NCBI GenBank assembly: GCA_000701945.1
Contig: JNKE01000017.1
Location: forward strand, 62,001 to 126,000
Source of the DNA: Anaerotruncus sp. MC2020
GTDB lineage: Bacteria > Bacillota > Clostridia > Oscillospirales > Ruminococcaceae
Direction: 5' to 3'
Length of the DNA: 64,000 nucleotides
Shown here piece by piece: positions 23,759 to 32,803 of the stretch (within the stretch, counting starts at the first letter, position 1; the number at the start of each line of letters is the position of its first letter). The position numbers were made by a program, and so were the translations under genes. The notes beneath the pieces were generated by a model. The model did not search any database. It saw only the letters and a program-made list of their open reading frames with translations, and was not told the DNA's origin.

Positions 23759-26152
23759 ATGTCAGCACATAAAAGCATAGACAGGATATGCGTTGCGATA
23801 GTCGCGCTGACTATCGCAGTCGCGTTCATATTCTGCGGCGGCAAGGCGTTCGGCATTCAGACTACAGCCCGCGCGATAGGCTACGAGAACAGGCTGTTCG
23901 ACAAATCTCGCGTACACACGCTCGACATCGTCATCGACGACTGGGACAGCTTCATCTCGACCTGCGAGAGCGAGGAATACTCGCCCTGCAACGTCATCAT
24001 CGACGGCGAGGCTGTACGCAATGTCGGCATACGCGGCAAGGGCAACACCTCGCTCAGCTCCGTGAAGAATATGGACAGCGAGCGCTACAGCTTCAAGATA
24101 GAGTTTGACCAGTACGACAGCACCAAGAGCTATCACGGGCTCGACAAGCTCTGCCTGAACAACATCATTCAGGACAACACCTATATGAAGGACTACCTCG
24201 CCTACAAGCTGATGTACGACTTCGGCGTGGACGCACCGCTTTGCAGTTATGTCTACATCACGGTCAACGGCGAGGACTGGGGACTCTACCTCGCGGTCGA
24301 GGCGATAGAGGACTCCTTCCTCACCCGCAACTACGGCAGTAACTACGGCGACCTCTACAAGCCCGATGCTATGGGCTTCGGCGGCGGACGCGGCAACGGC
24401 AAGGACTTCAGCATGACCGATTTCATGGAGGAAAACTCCGACGATACAGAGGACACCACCAACGCCGAGACAGAGCAGTCCGAGAGCAAGGGCGGCAGAC
24501 CGGATTTTGGCGGAAATATGCCCGATATGGGCGGCAAAATGCCCTCCGACTTCGACTCGTCACAGTTCGGCGGCGAGATGCCCTCCGACTTCGACCCGTC
24601 ACAGTTCGGCGGCGGCGAGATGCCCACTGATTTTGACCCGTCGCAGATGTTTGGCGGAGACGGCGAGAAATCAGGCTTCGGCGGCGGTATGCCCAACATG
24701 GGCGGCGGCGGTTTCGGCGGAGGCTTCGGAATGGGAAGCAGTGACGTAAAGCTCCAGTACATTGACGACGACGCAGACAGCTACTCCAACATCTTCAACA
24801 ACGCAAAGACGACTGTAAACACAGCCGACCAGAATCGCCTGATACGCTCGCTCAAGGCTCTCTCCGAGCAGTCGGACATTGAGAGCACGGTCAATGTCGA
24901 GGAGGTCATCCACTACTTCGTTGTGCATGATTTCCTCTGCAACGGCGACAGCTACACAGGTCAGATGATACACAACTACTACCTCTATGAGGAGGAGGGA
25001 CAGCTCTCGATGATACCGTGGGACTACAACCTCGCCTATGGCTCGTTCATGGGCGGCATGGGCTCATCGTCCGTGAATTCGCCCATAGATACGCCTGTTT
25101 CGGGCGGTATGAGCGACCGTCCGATGATAGCGTGGATATTCGACAATGAAGAATATACCGAGCAGTACCACGAGCTTTTCGGCGAGTTCCTCGACAGCGT
25201 GGACTTCGCACAGCTCGTGTCCGACACAGCCGCTCTCATCGACGAATACGTCGAAAAAGACCCGACCAAGTTCTGCACCTACGACGAGTTCAAGGCAGGC
25301 GTCGAGGCTATCAGCAAGTTCTGCACTCTCCGCGCGGAGAGCGTCAGCGGACAGCTCGACGGCACTATCCCCTCTACGACAGAGGGTCAGCAGGCGGACA
25401 GCTCCGCGCTCGTTGACGACTCCGAACTCAACAGCTCAGATATGGGCTCTATGGGCGGAGGCGGCGGATTCGGAGGCTTCGGCGGCGGACAGCGCGGCGG
25501 CAGGGCTGACAGGACAAACAAGTCCGACAAGGCTGAAAGCACCGATAAGAGCGACAAGTCCGAAAAGACCGAAAGACCCGACAAAACAGAAAAGTCCGAG
25601 AGCAGTGACGACAAGCTCACGCTTGATAAGTCGGGCTTGACGGTGAAGTCGCTGAGCAATTCAACTATATCTTACACCGATGACAGCAAGTCAGCCCGCG
25701 GCGGCAGACCTCCGCAGGGCGGCGGATTCGGCGGCGGAGACTTTGACCCGAACAATATGCCCACTCCTCCCGAGGGCTTCGACCCTGACAATATGCCCGA
25801 GGGCTTAGGCGGAGGCGGCTTCGACCCGAACAATATGCCCGAGGACTTCGACCCGAGCAATATCCCCGACGGTACAGCTCCCGCGGAAAAGCCCGCAGAA
25901 AGCGGCACGGTCACGACTACAGCTGACGGCACATCCTCAGCGACCGTGAGCGGCTCGGCTCCGAGGCGCGGGCAGAGCGCAACGAATGCCGCGGAGCAGG
26001 ACAGCACTCGTCAGACCCGCCCGCAAATGGGCTCATTCCCGTCAATGGACGGCGCAAAGCCGCAGAAAGACCCAATGGTGCTCGTTCTGCTCGGAGCGTC
26101 CGCAGCAGTATTATTGGCAGGACTCGGCTTCGCAGTTATCTTCAGGCGCTGA
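23759..26152 (+). CDS. CotH-type kinase-fold protein with Gly/Asp/Met-rich repeats
   Basis: The 797-residue protein has an N-terminal membrane segment (about 10-30), a CotH domain and a C-terminal membrane segment (VLVLLGASAAVLLAGLGFAV, near 773-792). CotH features are GIRGKGNTS near 97-105, DKLCLNNIIQDNTYMKDYL near 129-147 and PWDYNLAYGSF near 420-430, the last a likely metal- and ATP-binding Asp. CotH proteins are atypical protein kinases first known from spore coats. Two low-complexity regions (about 203-330 and 541-768) repeat units such as MPSDFDPSQFGG and FDPNNMP. They probably lie outside the cell. It is the last gene of the VTC-DUF4956-CotH unit, and a terminator follows. Confidence 0.85.
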   Translation: MSAHKSIDRICVAIVALTIAVAFIFCGGKAFGIQTTARAIGYENRLFDKSRVHTLDIVIDDWDSFISTCESEEYSPCNVIIDGEAVRNVGIRGKGNTSLSSVKNMDSERYSFKIEFDQYDSTKSYHGLDKLCLNNIIQDNTYMKDYLAYKLMYDFGVDAPLCSYVYITVNGEDWGLYLAVEAIEDSFLTRNYGSNYGDLYKPDAMGFGGGRGNGKDFSMTDFMEENSDDTEDTTNAETEQSESKGGRPDFGGNMPDMGGKMPSDFDSSQFGGEMPSDFDPSQFGGGEMPTDFDPSQMFGGDGEKSGFGGGMPNMGGGGFGGGFGMGSSDVKLQYIDDDADSYSNIFNNAKTTVNTADQNRLIRSLKALSEQSDIESTVNVEEVIHYFVVHDFLCNGDSYTGQMIHNYYLYEEEGQLSMIPWDYNLAYGSFMGGMGSSSVNSPIDTPVSGGMSDRPMIAWIFDNEEYTEQYHELFGEFLDSVDFAQLVSDTAALIDEYVEKDPTKFCTYDEFKAGVEAISKFCTLRAESVSGQLDGTIPSTTEGQQADSSALVDDSELNSSDMGSMGGGGGFGGFGGGQRGGRADRTNKSDKAESTDKSDKSEKTERPDKTEKSESSDDKLTLDKSGLTVKSLSNSTISYTDDSKSARGGRPPQGGGFGGGDFDPNNMPTPPEGFDPDNMPEGLGGGGFDPNNMPEDFDPSNIPDGTAPAEKPAESGTVTTTADGTSSATVSGSAPRRGQSATNAAEQDSTRQTRPQMGSFPSMDGAKPQKDPMVLVLLGASAAVLLAGLGFAVIFRR

Positions 26153-26172
26153 GACTGCGGAAACATAACCGC

Positions 26173-26206
26173 AAAACAGGCAGGTACATATGTATCTGCC
26201 TGTTTT
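26173..26206 (+). terminator. Terminator of the VTC operon
   Basis: AAAACAGGCAG pairs with CTGCCTGTTTTT around a short AT-rich loop. Confidence 0.88.
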
Positions 26207-26211
26207 TATGC

Positions 26212-26240
26212 TTGTATGCTCCCTGAAAATATGGTATAAT
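26212..26240 (+). promoter_or_regulatory. Putative sigma-A promoter upstream of the ECF operon
   Basis: TTGTAT-N17-TATAAT. It lies about 240 bp before the ECF sigma start, so it would give a long leader without a clear gene. Confidence 0.5.
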
Positions 26241-26421
26241 CAATGTGTATAATGTTCCGCGCAAGGCGTCTGATTCCGAAACTGTGTTCGGGCAGTCTGC
26301 TCCCTATACAGCTGAGGGGGGTATCACTCCGAGCGATGTCGGTCTCATTTTGCATTGACACAGCCATTTAGCGGACATTGTTCGGCTGAAAAAATTTTTT
26401 TGGAAAAATTTGAAAAAACTT

Positions 26422-26448
26422 TGTAACGTTTCTGTACTTAGTCCGTCT
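26422..26448 (+). promoter_or_regulatory. Putative ECF-type promoter (autoregulation)
   Basis: TGTAACGTTT as the -35 element, with CGTCTA placed 16 nt after TGTAAC. This is the spacing of ECF sigma promoters. The same TGTAACGTTT block precedes the related sigma gene at 55.7-56.2 kb. Confidence 0.65.
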
Positions 26449-26481
26449 AACCGACAGAAGCCAAGGAAGGAGGTGCGATGA

Positions 26482-26976
26482 TTGGACAAAAAGACTGCCG
26501 AAAAGCTGTACGAGACCTGCTATATGCAGGTGTATTCCTACGTGATGACCCTCGCAAAGGACAGCCACAAAGCTCAGGAGATAACTCAGGAGACCTTCTT
26601 CAAGGCAATGACCACCAAGCAGACCTTCCGCGGCGAATCCGAGTGTCTCTCATGGCTGTGCGCAATCGCAAAGAACGTCTTTATAGACGAGACGAGGCGG
26701 AATTCACGCTATCAGGACGAGCCCGACGAGCCTCTCGCGGACATCAGCACTGATATCGAGCAGAGCATCACCGATTCCGAGACGTCATTCCGGATACATA
26801 TGCTCCTGCACGACATGGAGGAGCCGTACAAGGAGGTCTTTGAGCTGCGCGTGTTCGGAGAGCTGTCGTTCACTCAGATAGGAGCGATATTCCAGAAGAC
26901 CGAAACATGGGCAAGAGTGACCTATCATCGCGCCAGACTGAAGCTCAAGGAAAGGATGGATAAGAATGAAATATAA
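26482..26976 (+). CDS. ECF RNA polymerase sigma factor (SigW/SigY-like)
   Basis: The 164-residue protein shows region 2, with SHKAQEITQETFFKAM and ECLSWLCAIAKNVFIDETR, and region 4, with FELRVFGELSFTQIGAIF and WARVTYHRARLKLKE. The start is a TTG codon preceded by AAGGAGGTGCGATGA; no ATG fits the ribosome site. The stop overlaps the next start by 11 bp, which couples it to the zinc anti-sigma gene. The protein is close in length and motifs to the 160-residue sigma at 55.7-56.2 kb, including FGKTENWARVTFYRAK versus FQKTETWARVTYHRAR. The two are paralogues. Confidence 0.9.
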   Translation: MDKKTAEKLYETCYMQVYSYVMTLAKDSHKAQEITQETFFKAMTTKQTFRGESECLSWLCAIAKNVFIDETRRNSRYQDEPDEPLADISTDIEQSITDSETSFRIHMLLHDMEEPYKEVFELRVFGELSFTQIGAIFQKTETWARVTYHRARLKLKERMDKNEI

Positions 26977-27961
26977 ATGTGATATGATAGCAGATCTGCT
27001 GCCGCTGTATATCGACAAGGCGTGCAGCAAGTCCAGCGAGGAAGCCGTAGAGCAGCACCTCAGCGAGTGTCAGGCTTGCGCGGGACTGCTCGCTGACATG
27101 AAAAAATGCGAAACCACTATCGACAAGGCGATAGCAAAGGAGCGCACGGAGGTCATCTCCAGACAGGCGAGCTTTTTCAAGCGCCGCTCCGCCATTGCGG
27201 GCTGTATCATCGGAGCGGTATTCGCCCTGCCGATACTCGTGTGCCTCATCGTCAACATAGCAACGGGAGCGGGACTGACATGGTTCTTCATCGTGCTCGC
27301 GGCGATGCTGATACCCGCGTCGCTCATCGTGGTGCCGCTCATGGCGCCCGACAACCGCTTCCTGTGGTCACTCGGCTCATTCACCGCGAGCCTGCTCATA
27401 CTCTACGCCGTGTGCTGCATATACTCGCGCGGGAGCTGGTTCTTTATCGCAGCTTCGGCGACAGTGTTCGGGCTCTCGATACCGTTCATGCCGTTCGTCG
27501 TACACTGCAAGCCCGTCGCGAAGCTGCTCGGCAATAACAAGGGGCTGACCGCCATAGGCACGATAACCCTGACCTACGTGCTGATGATGCTGTGCATAGG
27601 CATCAAGGCTGGCTCGCTGAGCTTCTTCCGCTATGCTGCGGCGTTCTCGCTGCCGTGGCTGATGTTCATGTGGGCGATATTCGCGCTGATACGCTACCCC
27701 AAGTGGAACGGACTGCTCAAAGCTGCCTCGTGCATATTCGCGGGCTCGCTGATATACTTCCTCAACGACACTATCGTCTACCTCATACTCGGCGACGGAC
27801 TGTACTTCCCCGCGTTTGACACCTCCCTCACGACGACAGACAGCCTCAACGGAGTGGTCTGCTGGAGCGTGTTGGTGTTCGGAGCGGTAATCGCTGCGAT
27901 ATTTGCGTTATTCGGATTCATAAAGCTTTCAAAAAAGGATAAAAAGGAGATAAAAAAATGA
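26966..27961 (+). CDS. Zinc-finger (ZAS) anti-sigma factor, polytopic
   Basis: The 331-residue protein begins with an anti-sigma zinc domain. CDMIADLLPLYIDK starts the first helix, and HLSECQACAGLL near residues 32-43 supplies the H-x3-C-x2-C zinc ligands. The rest is mostly membrane: about seven hydrophobic segments between 75 and 320. It would hold the upstream ECF sigma at the membrane until a signal arrives. The start overlaps the sigma gene, and its stop overlaps the DUF4097 gene (ATGA). The multi-pass membrane part is larger than in simple one-pass anti-sigmas and may itself sense membrane state. Confidence 0.85.
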   Translation: MKYKCDMIADLLPLYIDKACSKSSEEAVEQHLSECQACAGLLADMKKCETTIDKAIAKERTEVISRQASFFKRRSAIAGCIIGAVFALPILVCLIVNIATGAGLTWFFIVLAAMLIPASLIVVPLMAPDNRFLWSLGSFTASLLILYAVCCIYSRGSWFFIAASATVFGLSIPFMPFVVHCKPVAKLLGNNKGLTAIGTITLTYVLMMLCIGIKAGSLSFFRYAAAFSLPWLMFMWAIFALIRYPKWNGLLKAASCIFAGSLIYFLNDTIVYLILGDGLYFPAFDTSLTTTDSLNGVVCWSVLVFGAVIAAIFALFGFIKLSKKDKKEIKK

Positions 27962-28896
27962 AAACTACTGCTAAAATCATGACCGCACTCACTGCCGCAT
28001 CAATGATATTCCCGCTCACGAGCTGCGTGCTCAGCTACAATGTCAACGTATACGACCACGCTGGCAGCTACACCGCGGGCGACTTCGAGACAACCGACGA
28101 GATAACCGACCTCGACATCGACTGGAGCTCGGGCACAGTAGACGTCTCCTATCACGACAAGGACACCGTCTCCGTCACCGAGACCTGCAACGTCGAGCTC
28201 AAGGAGGCTCAGCAGGTACACACATGGCTCGACGGCAAGACCCTGCACATACGCTTCTGCAAGTCGGGCGAGAACTTCAACCTCGACAACGCCGAGAAAA
28301 AGCTCGAGGTAAAGCTCCCGAAGAATACGGAGCTGAAAAGCCTCAGCTATGACGGCTCGTCGGCAGGCTCTCACTTTGACAGCATATACGCCGAGAATTT
28401 CAGCGTCGACACCTCCTCGGGGGCGGCACAGCTCGATAACTGCTCCGCCGACATCTTCGATATCGACGCCTCGTCGGGCAACATTTATTTCACGCAGACG
28501 GGCGTGTCCTCGAAGATAAATGTTGACACCTCATCGGGCAGCCTCTCGCTCACAGCTGATACAGTCGCAGAGCTCAACACGGATTCCTCGTCGGGAAAAA
28601 TGGAACTCGACATCACGAGTGCAGACAGGATAACTACCGAATGCTCGAGCGGCGACGTGGAGCTCCGCCTCGGAGCTATGCCCTCCGAGACGATAATGGA
28701 CGCCTCGTCGGGAGATATCACGCTGTGGATACCGAAGGACGCTGGCTTCACAGCTGAGGTCGACACAGCGTCGGGCAGCTTCGATTCCGAGGTCGCATTC
28801 ACTAAGAAGGGCGACACCTACGTATTCGGCTCGGGCGACAGCAAGCTCGATATAGACACCTCGTCGGGAGACGTAACGATAAAGGCGGCGGAATGA
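27958..28896 (+). CDS. DUF4097 beta-repeat lipoprotein
   Basis: The 312-residue protein has a lipoprotein signal (FPLTSC, Cys near 22). A right-handed beta-solenoid-like repeat follows, with many copies of the motif DTSSG or DASSG spaced about 20 residues apart from about 120 to 310. This is the DUF4097 (putative adhesin) pattern. It is likely exposed on the outer face of the membrane. It overlaps the anti-sigma stop and is the last gene of the ECF operon. Its role may be to sense or shield the envelope together with the anti-sigma. A terminator follows. Confidence 0.85.
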   Translation: MKTTAKIMTALTAASMIFPLTSCVLSYNVNVYDHAGSYTAGDFETTDEITDLDIDWSSGTVDVSYHDKDTVSVTETCNVELKEAQQVHTWLDGKTLHIRFCKSGENFNLDNAEKKLEVKLPKNTELKSLSYDGSSAGSHFDSIYAENFSVDTSSGAAQLDNCSADIFDIDASSGNIYFTQTGVSSKINVDTSSGSLSLTADTVAELNTDSSSGKMELDITSADRITTECSSGDVELRLGAMPSETIMDASSGDITLWIPKDAGFTAEVDTASGSFDSEVAFTKKGDTYVFGSGDSKLDIDTSSGDVTIKAAE

Positions 28897-28913
28897 GCCC
28901 GCGCTGTTACATA

Positions 28914-28955
28914 GGAAAAGCCACAAGGAAGGATAAGCTTCCCTGTGGCTTTTCC
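28914..28955. terminator. Terminator between convergent operons
   Basis: GGAAAAGCCACA pairs with TGTGGCTTTTCC, with an inner GGAAG/CTTCC stem. A and T tracts on both sides suggest use in both directions. Confidence 0.85.
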
Positions 28956-28980
28956 GTTTATAGGAGAACTCTGATGAGTG

Positions 28981-30741
28981 TCAGAATTTCAGCTCTGCGC
29001 GGAACTCGCTGTCGGAACAAGCGAGCGTGAGCTTCATGCCGTTCAGCTGAGCTGCGCGGTCGGCAAGACTGAGTCCGAGACCGCTGCCCTGTGTATTGCT
29101 GCGCGAGGCGTCGCCGCGCACGAACGGCTGCTTGAGCTTCTTCACGTCGACCTTCGAGGCGACGGTGTTGGTGATGACGAGGCGATTTCTGCTGAGTTCC
29201 GCATTTATTCTGCCGTTTTCGGAGGTGTACTTCACCGTGTTGGATACGAGGTTCTCGACTATGGTCTCGAGCGACGCGCGGCTGCATTTCACCTCCGCGC
29301 TGCCCTTGATGCTGAACGTGATGTTCTTCTCCTCGAGCATTATCGCGTACTTTTTCATCGCGCTCTCGACGAGCTCCTCAGCGCTGATTTTCTCACGCTT
29401 CAGCTTTGAGCTGTCCATTGTATTGAGCTGGAGCGTTCGGTTGACCATTGCGTCTGTGGAGGCGACATTGTCGAGGATAGAGCGCAGATACCGCTCGCGC
29501 TCGTCGTCGGAGAGCCCGCCGTCGAGGATATTCTCGGCATATCCGCCTATCGCGGTGAGGGGAGTCTTGATGTCGTGTGCGAGGTCGTTGGTGAGGTCGC
29601 GCTGGAAGTCCTCCATAGCGTATTTCACCTTGTTGGAGACGTTCCTGCGCCATGCATACAGCACCGCGATGAGCACCAGTATCGCCGCCACAAGCAGCGT
29701 ATACGTCCAGTAATAGCGGACGAGCTGAGGCTCCATGTAGTCGATCACGTAGCGGACGCAGATCTCGTAGAGCTCGCCGTTGATATTTATGCTCATGTTT
29801 CTACCGAATGTTGCGGTACCGTCGTTGTTGCCCCTGTAGCTGTACGAAGCCCAGTTTTCAGAGAGATTGGAAAATTCGTCGGCGTAGCTGTCAAAGGCGT
29901 CTCTGTCTGTACCGAAGAATCCGAGCAGTGAATAGCGCGGGTTGCCGTTTTTGCTGCTTATACCGTAGTGGACGGTCATCAGCTCATAGTCGGAGCTGTC
30001 AACATCGAGGTCGTTTATATCTATCGTAAATTCTTTTGTTTCTTCCTTTTCTATATCATCAGTGGTGAGCAGGAACGTGCTGTCATCGCCAAAGAATCCT
30101 CTTTTCTTGTATGTGCTGGTAAGGAGCTGACACTCATGCGGGATAAAGGTCCGGTCTTTTTTGTTGATATACATGGTATCTGCCCGAAGCTCGGTCAAAA
30201 CATTCAGGTCAGTGGTGTGGAATTCGTTGATGAGTTCATTCATCAGCGGACTTTTTATGGTATCAATATCGCAGCTATAGAAGCCCCTGTACTCGTCCTT
30301 TTCCTTGTCATTGTCAAACATCAGAAATACCTGAAGGTTCATGCGGCTCGAGGCGACGATGTTGCCTTCCCTGTCCGCGACCGCCGTTATCGCGTGACAA
30401 TTCTTGCTGTAATTCGGTACGATCTGTACCATATGCTTGCATGAAGGGTCGAACAGCGGGAGCTGCTCGATCGTGACATTGTATCCCGTGTACAGCGAGA
30501 GACGGTTGCTGATATCGCTCATCAGCAGCCTCGACTCAACATAATTGGTGCGTTCGCTTATCTGCGCCGAAAGCTTCGCTATCTCCGAATCTGCCTGCGA
30601 ATTCATCTGACTGTTTATCGTCTCACGCATATATGTCTGGAATCCGACAGCGAACACGCACGACAGCGCGATAGCGACTGCAAGCGATTTTGTCAGTATC
30701 CACGCGAATTTCTCGCGCTTTTGTTTCTTGAATCTTTTCAT
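28981..30741 (-). CDS. Sensor histidine kinase (OmpR-type system 1)
   Basis: The 586-residue kinase has two membrane segments (about 15-33 and 344-366) flanking an external sensor domain of about 310 residues. The H-box LAHDIKTPLTAIGGYAE near 385-400 holds the phosphoacceptor His. The ATPase domain contains ETIVENLVSNTVKYT and SGLGLSLADRAAQL. No HAMP domain is clear. It follows its response regulator by 13 bp and is the second gene of the unit. The signal is unknown. The large external domain has few cysteines and no recognisable binding motif. Confidence 0.9.
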   Translation of the reverse strand: MKRFKKQKREKFAWILTKSLAVAIALSCVFAVGFQTYMRETINSQMNSQADSEIAKLSAQISERTNYVESRLLMSDISNRLSLYTGYNVTIEQLPLFDPSCKHMVQIVPNYSKNCHAITAVADREGNIVASSRMNLQVFLMFDNDKEKDEYRGFYSCDIDTIKSPLMNELINEFHTTDLNVLTELRADTMYINKKDRTFIPHECQLLTSTYKKRGFFGDDSTFLLTTDDIEKEETKEFTIDINDLDVDSSDYELMTVHYGISSKNGNPRYSLLGFFGTDRDAFDSYADEFSNLSENWASYSYRGNNDGTATFGRNMSININGELYEICVRYVIDYMEPQLVRYYWTYTLLVAAILVLIAVLYAWRRNVSNKVKYAMEDFQRDLTNDLAHDIKTPLTAIGGYAENILDGGLSDDERERYLRSILDNVASTDAMVNRTLQLNTMDSSKLKREKISAEELVESAMKKYAIMLEEKNITFSIKGSAEVKCSRASLETIVENLVSNTVKYTSENGRINAELSRNRLVITNTVASKVDVKKLKQPFVRGDASRSNTQGSGLGLSLADRAAQLNGMKLTLACSDSEFRAELKF

Positions 30742-30754
30742 AGTTGCCCCTCCT

Positions 30755-31423
30755 TTATTTGTCGGTCAGCTTGTAGCCCCTCCCGACGGCGGTGTGTATC
30801 TGGGCTCCCGCGCTGCCGAGCGCCTTGCGCAGGCGCTTGATGTGGTTGTCGACGACGCGGTCTGCGCCGAAGTAGTCGCTGCCCCACACGCGGTCGAGCA
30901 GGGTGTCGCGGTCGACCGTCCAGCCCTGATGCTCCATGAGGTAGCGCAGTATCGCGAAGCCCTTAGGTGTGAGCTCGACCTCCTCGCTGCCGACGAAGCA
31001 CGTCAGCTTGCGGGTATCGAGGCGTATAGCTCCGCAGACGAGCACCGTATCAGCGCTGCCCTCGGTGCGTTTGACTATCGCCGAGCACTTCGCGTACAGA
31101 GCCGACAGCATGAACGGCTTGACGATGTAGTCGTCGCAGCCGAGGTCATACCCGCGGAGTATGTCCTCCTCGCGACCGCGCGCCGTGATGAACACGACAG
31201 GGATATCGCTGCTCCTGCGAATGGCGCGGCAGATAGTGAAGCCGTCAGCCTCGGGGAGCATGATGTCGAGCAGCACGAGCGAGTAGCCGCTGATGTCGCC
31301 ACCGACTATGCGCAGAGCGTCCGCGCCGTTGTGTACGGCGGTAATTTGCGCGCCTTTGTTTGTGAAGTATTTCCGAGTGACCTCGCATATCTGGAGGTCG
31401 TCCTCAATAAGCAGTATATTCAT
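30755..31423 (-). CDS. OmpR-family response regulator (system 1)
   Basis: The 222-residue protein has a receiver domain starting MNILLIEDDLQICEV. The phosphoacceptor Asp is in LVLLDIMLPEADGF near 51, and the conserved Lys in DYIVKPF. A winged-helix DNA-binding domain follows, with ELTPKGFAILRYLMEH and ADRVVDNHIKRLRKAL. The start was set at MNILLIE because AAAGGAG lies 10 bp upstream. It precedes the kinase gene with a 13-bp gap, the common order in such pairs. Confidence 0.92.
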   Translation of the reverse strand: MNILLIEDDLQICEVTRKYFTNKGAQITAVHNGADALRIVGGDISGYSLVLLDIMLPEADGFTICRAIRRSSDIPVVFITARGREEDILRGYDLGCDDYIVKPFMLSALYAKCSAIVKRTEGSADTVLVCGAIRLDTRKLTCFVGSEEVELTPKGFAILRYLMEHQGWTVDRDTLLDRVWGSDYFGADRVVDNHIKRLRKALGSAGAQIHTAVGRGYKLTDK

Positions 31424-31534
31424 AAAGTTCGGAGCTCCTTTACTCTTTGAACTCATTATACCACACCGATGTGTCATTTGTATATCATTTTTGGTTTTTT
31501 TGTGTGTTATTTTTCATTTCAGAGCTGCCTGACG

Positions 31535-31573
31535 AAAAAAAGCGGCGGACGCCTCTCATATGAGGTGTCCGCC
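31535..31573 (-). terminator. Terminator of two-component system 2
   Basis: GGCGGAC-ACCTC pairs with GAGGC-GTCCGCC and is followed on the minus strand by GCTTTTTTT. It lies 19 bp after the kinase stop. Confidence 0.85.
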
Positions 31574-31591
31574 TGTTTTGCGGTATTGTTG

Positions 31592-32803
31592 TCACGCGAG
31601 CCTTACCACGAGCGTTGCATTGAAGCATCCGCCGCTTATCTCGGCATAGACCTCGCCGCCCATGAGGCTCATCAGGCGCTTGCAGATGAATAGTCCGAGA
31701 CCGTTTCCCTGCGCCCTTTCGGCGTTTGCTCCGCGGTGGAAGCTATCGAATATCTGCGGGAGCTCCTTCTCCTCGAGCGTGCAGCCCGTATTCGAAACGG
31801 TGATGAGCTCGCAGCCGTCCATTTTGTCGAAGCTGAGAGCGATACACTGTCCGTCGCCGTACTTTATCGCGTTCTCGATGAGGTTTTGCAGGCATTCCGC
31901 GAGACGGTCGGGGTCGCAGGAGAGCAGGCAGTCGTCGTACTTTCCGACGGCAAATTCTGTGCCGCGCTCGGCGAGCTGAGGCGCATATCTCGCGAAGATA
32001 CGCTCCACGATATGGCTGAGGAAGTCCTCGCCCTGCACGACCTCGAAGCTCATGAAGTCCTCGCTCGCAGCCTTGGTTATCTGACTGACGAAGCTCTCTA
32101 TCTCGTCCGCGCGGGAGTTTATGCTCTCGGCAGCCTCGCGGCGCTTCTCCTCGTCGGAGTACAGTCCCTTCGCGAGCGCCTTTGCGTTGAGCTTTATCGC
32201 GGAGAGCGGCGTCTTGATGTCGTGTGACAGCGACAGGAGCAGCAGCTTCTTGTCGCGCTGCATGGAGAGCTCCTTTTTGCGGCTGTCCTCTATGCTCTCG
32301 CGCAGGAGATTGACTCCCCACGTGAATTTGCCGAGGAATTTGCTTTTCTCCTCGGGGATAGGCACTGCGAGGTTGCCCCTCGCGAGCTCCTGAGGGACGT
32401 TGTTGAGCCGTCCGAATGGCAGTATTATGCTCTTTCTGAGGTATATGAGCAGCCCGCACATCATCAGGAGCAGAGCTCCGAGCACGCAGTTTACGCTCAC
32501 GAGCGTGCTGCGTATGCTGCCGATAGTGTACTCGACCCTGTAGAGCGTCCCGCCCGCCTCGATGATGAGGTAGTGCTCGTCGCTGCGGTAGAGGTCGCCG
32601 TCGGAGACGACCGCCGTGAGGTGCGGATACTGCGAGAGGTCATAGCTGCCCGTCTCGTTTATCTCGTCCGCGAGCCGCTTCGCCTCGACGCGGTATGCGC
32701 CGCTGTCGCGGTCGGCCTTCTTTATAATGAGAACGTTCAGCACTGCCGCGAGTGCGATGAAAATCGCGATAGCGGCTATGCACAGCCTTCTGTACGTCTT
32801 CAT
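31592..32803 (-). CDS. Sensor histidine kinase (OmpR-type system 2)
   Basis: The 403-residue kinase has membrane segments at about 7-27 and 106-126 with a short external loop of about 80 residues. A HAMP-like linker follows (GRLNNVPQELARGNLAVPI). The H-box LSLSHDIKTPLSAIKLNAK lies near 190-208. The ATPase domain has LAECLQNLIENAIKYGDG, FDSFHRG and NGLGLFICKRLM. It overlaps its response regulator by four bases. The pair lies directly downstream of a BceAB-like transporter on the same strand, which suggests a link to antimicrobial peptide or envelope stress. The sensor loop is longer than in true Bce-type kinases. Confidence 0.9.
   Translation of the reverse strand: MKTYRRLCIAAIAIFIALAAVLNVLIIKKADRDSGAYRVEAKRLADEINETGSYDLSQYPHLTAVVSDGDLYRSDEHYLIIEAGGTLYRVEYTIGSIRSTLVSVNCVLGALLLMMCGLLIYLRKSIILPFGRLNNVPQELARGNLAVPIPEEKSKFLGKFTWGVNLLRESIEDSRKKELSMQRDKKLLLLSLSHDIKTPLSAIKLNAKALAKGLYSDEEKRREAAESINSRADEIESFVSQITKAASEDFMSFEVVQGEDFLSHIVERIFARYAPQLAERGTEFAVGKYDDCLLSCDPDRLAECLQNLIENAIKYGDGQCIALSFDKMDGCELITVSNTGCTLEEKELPQIFDSFHRGANAERAQGNGLGLFICKRLMSLMGGEVYAEISGGCFNATLVVRLA

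Noticed and set aside
24355..24762. Pro-rich frame on the minus strand
   Set aside because: It is the complement of the Gly-rich repeats in the CotH-type protein.
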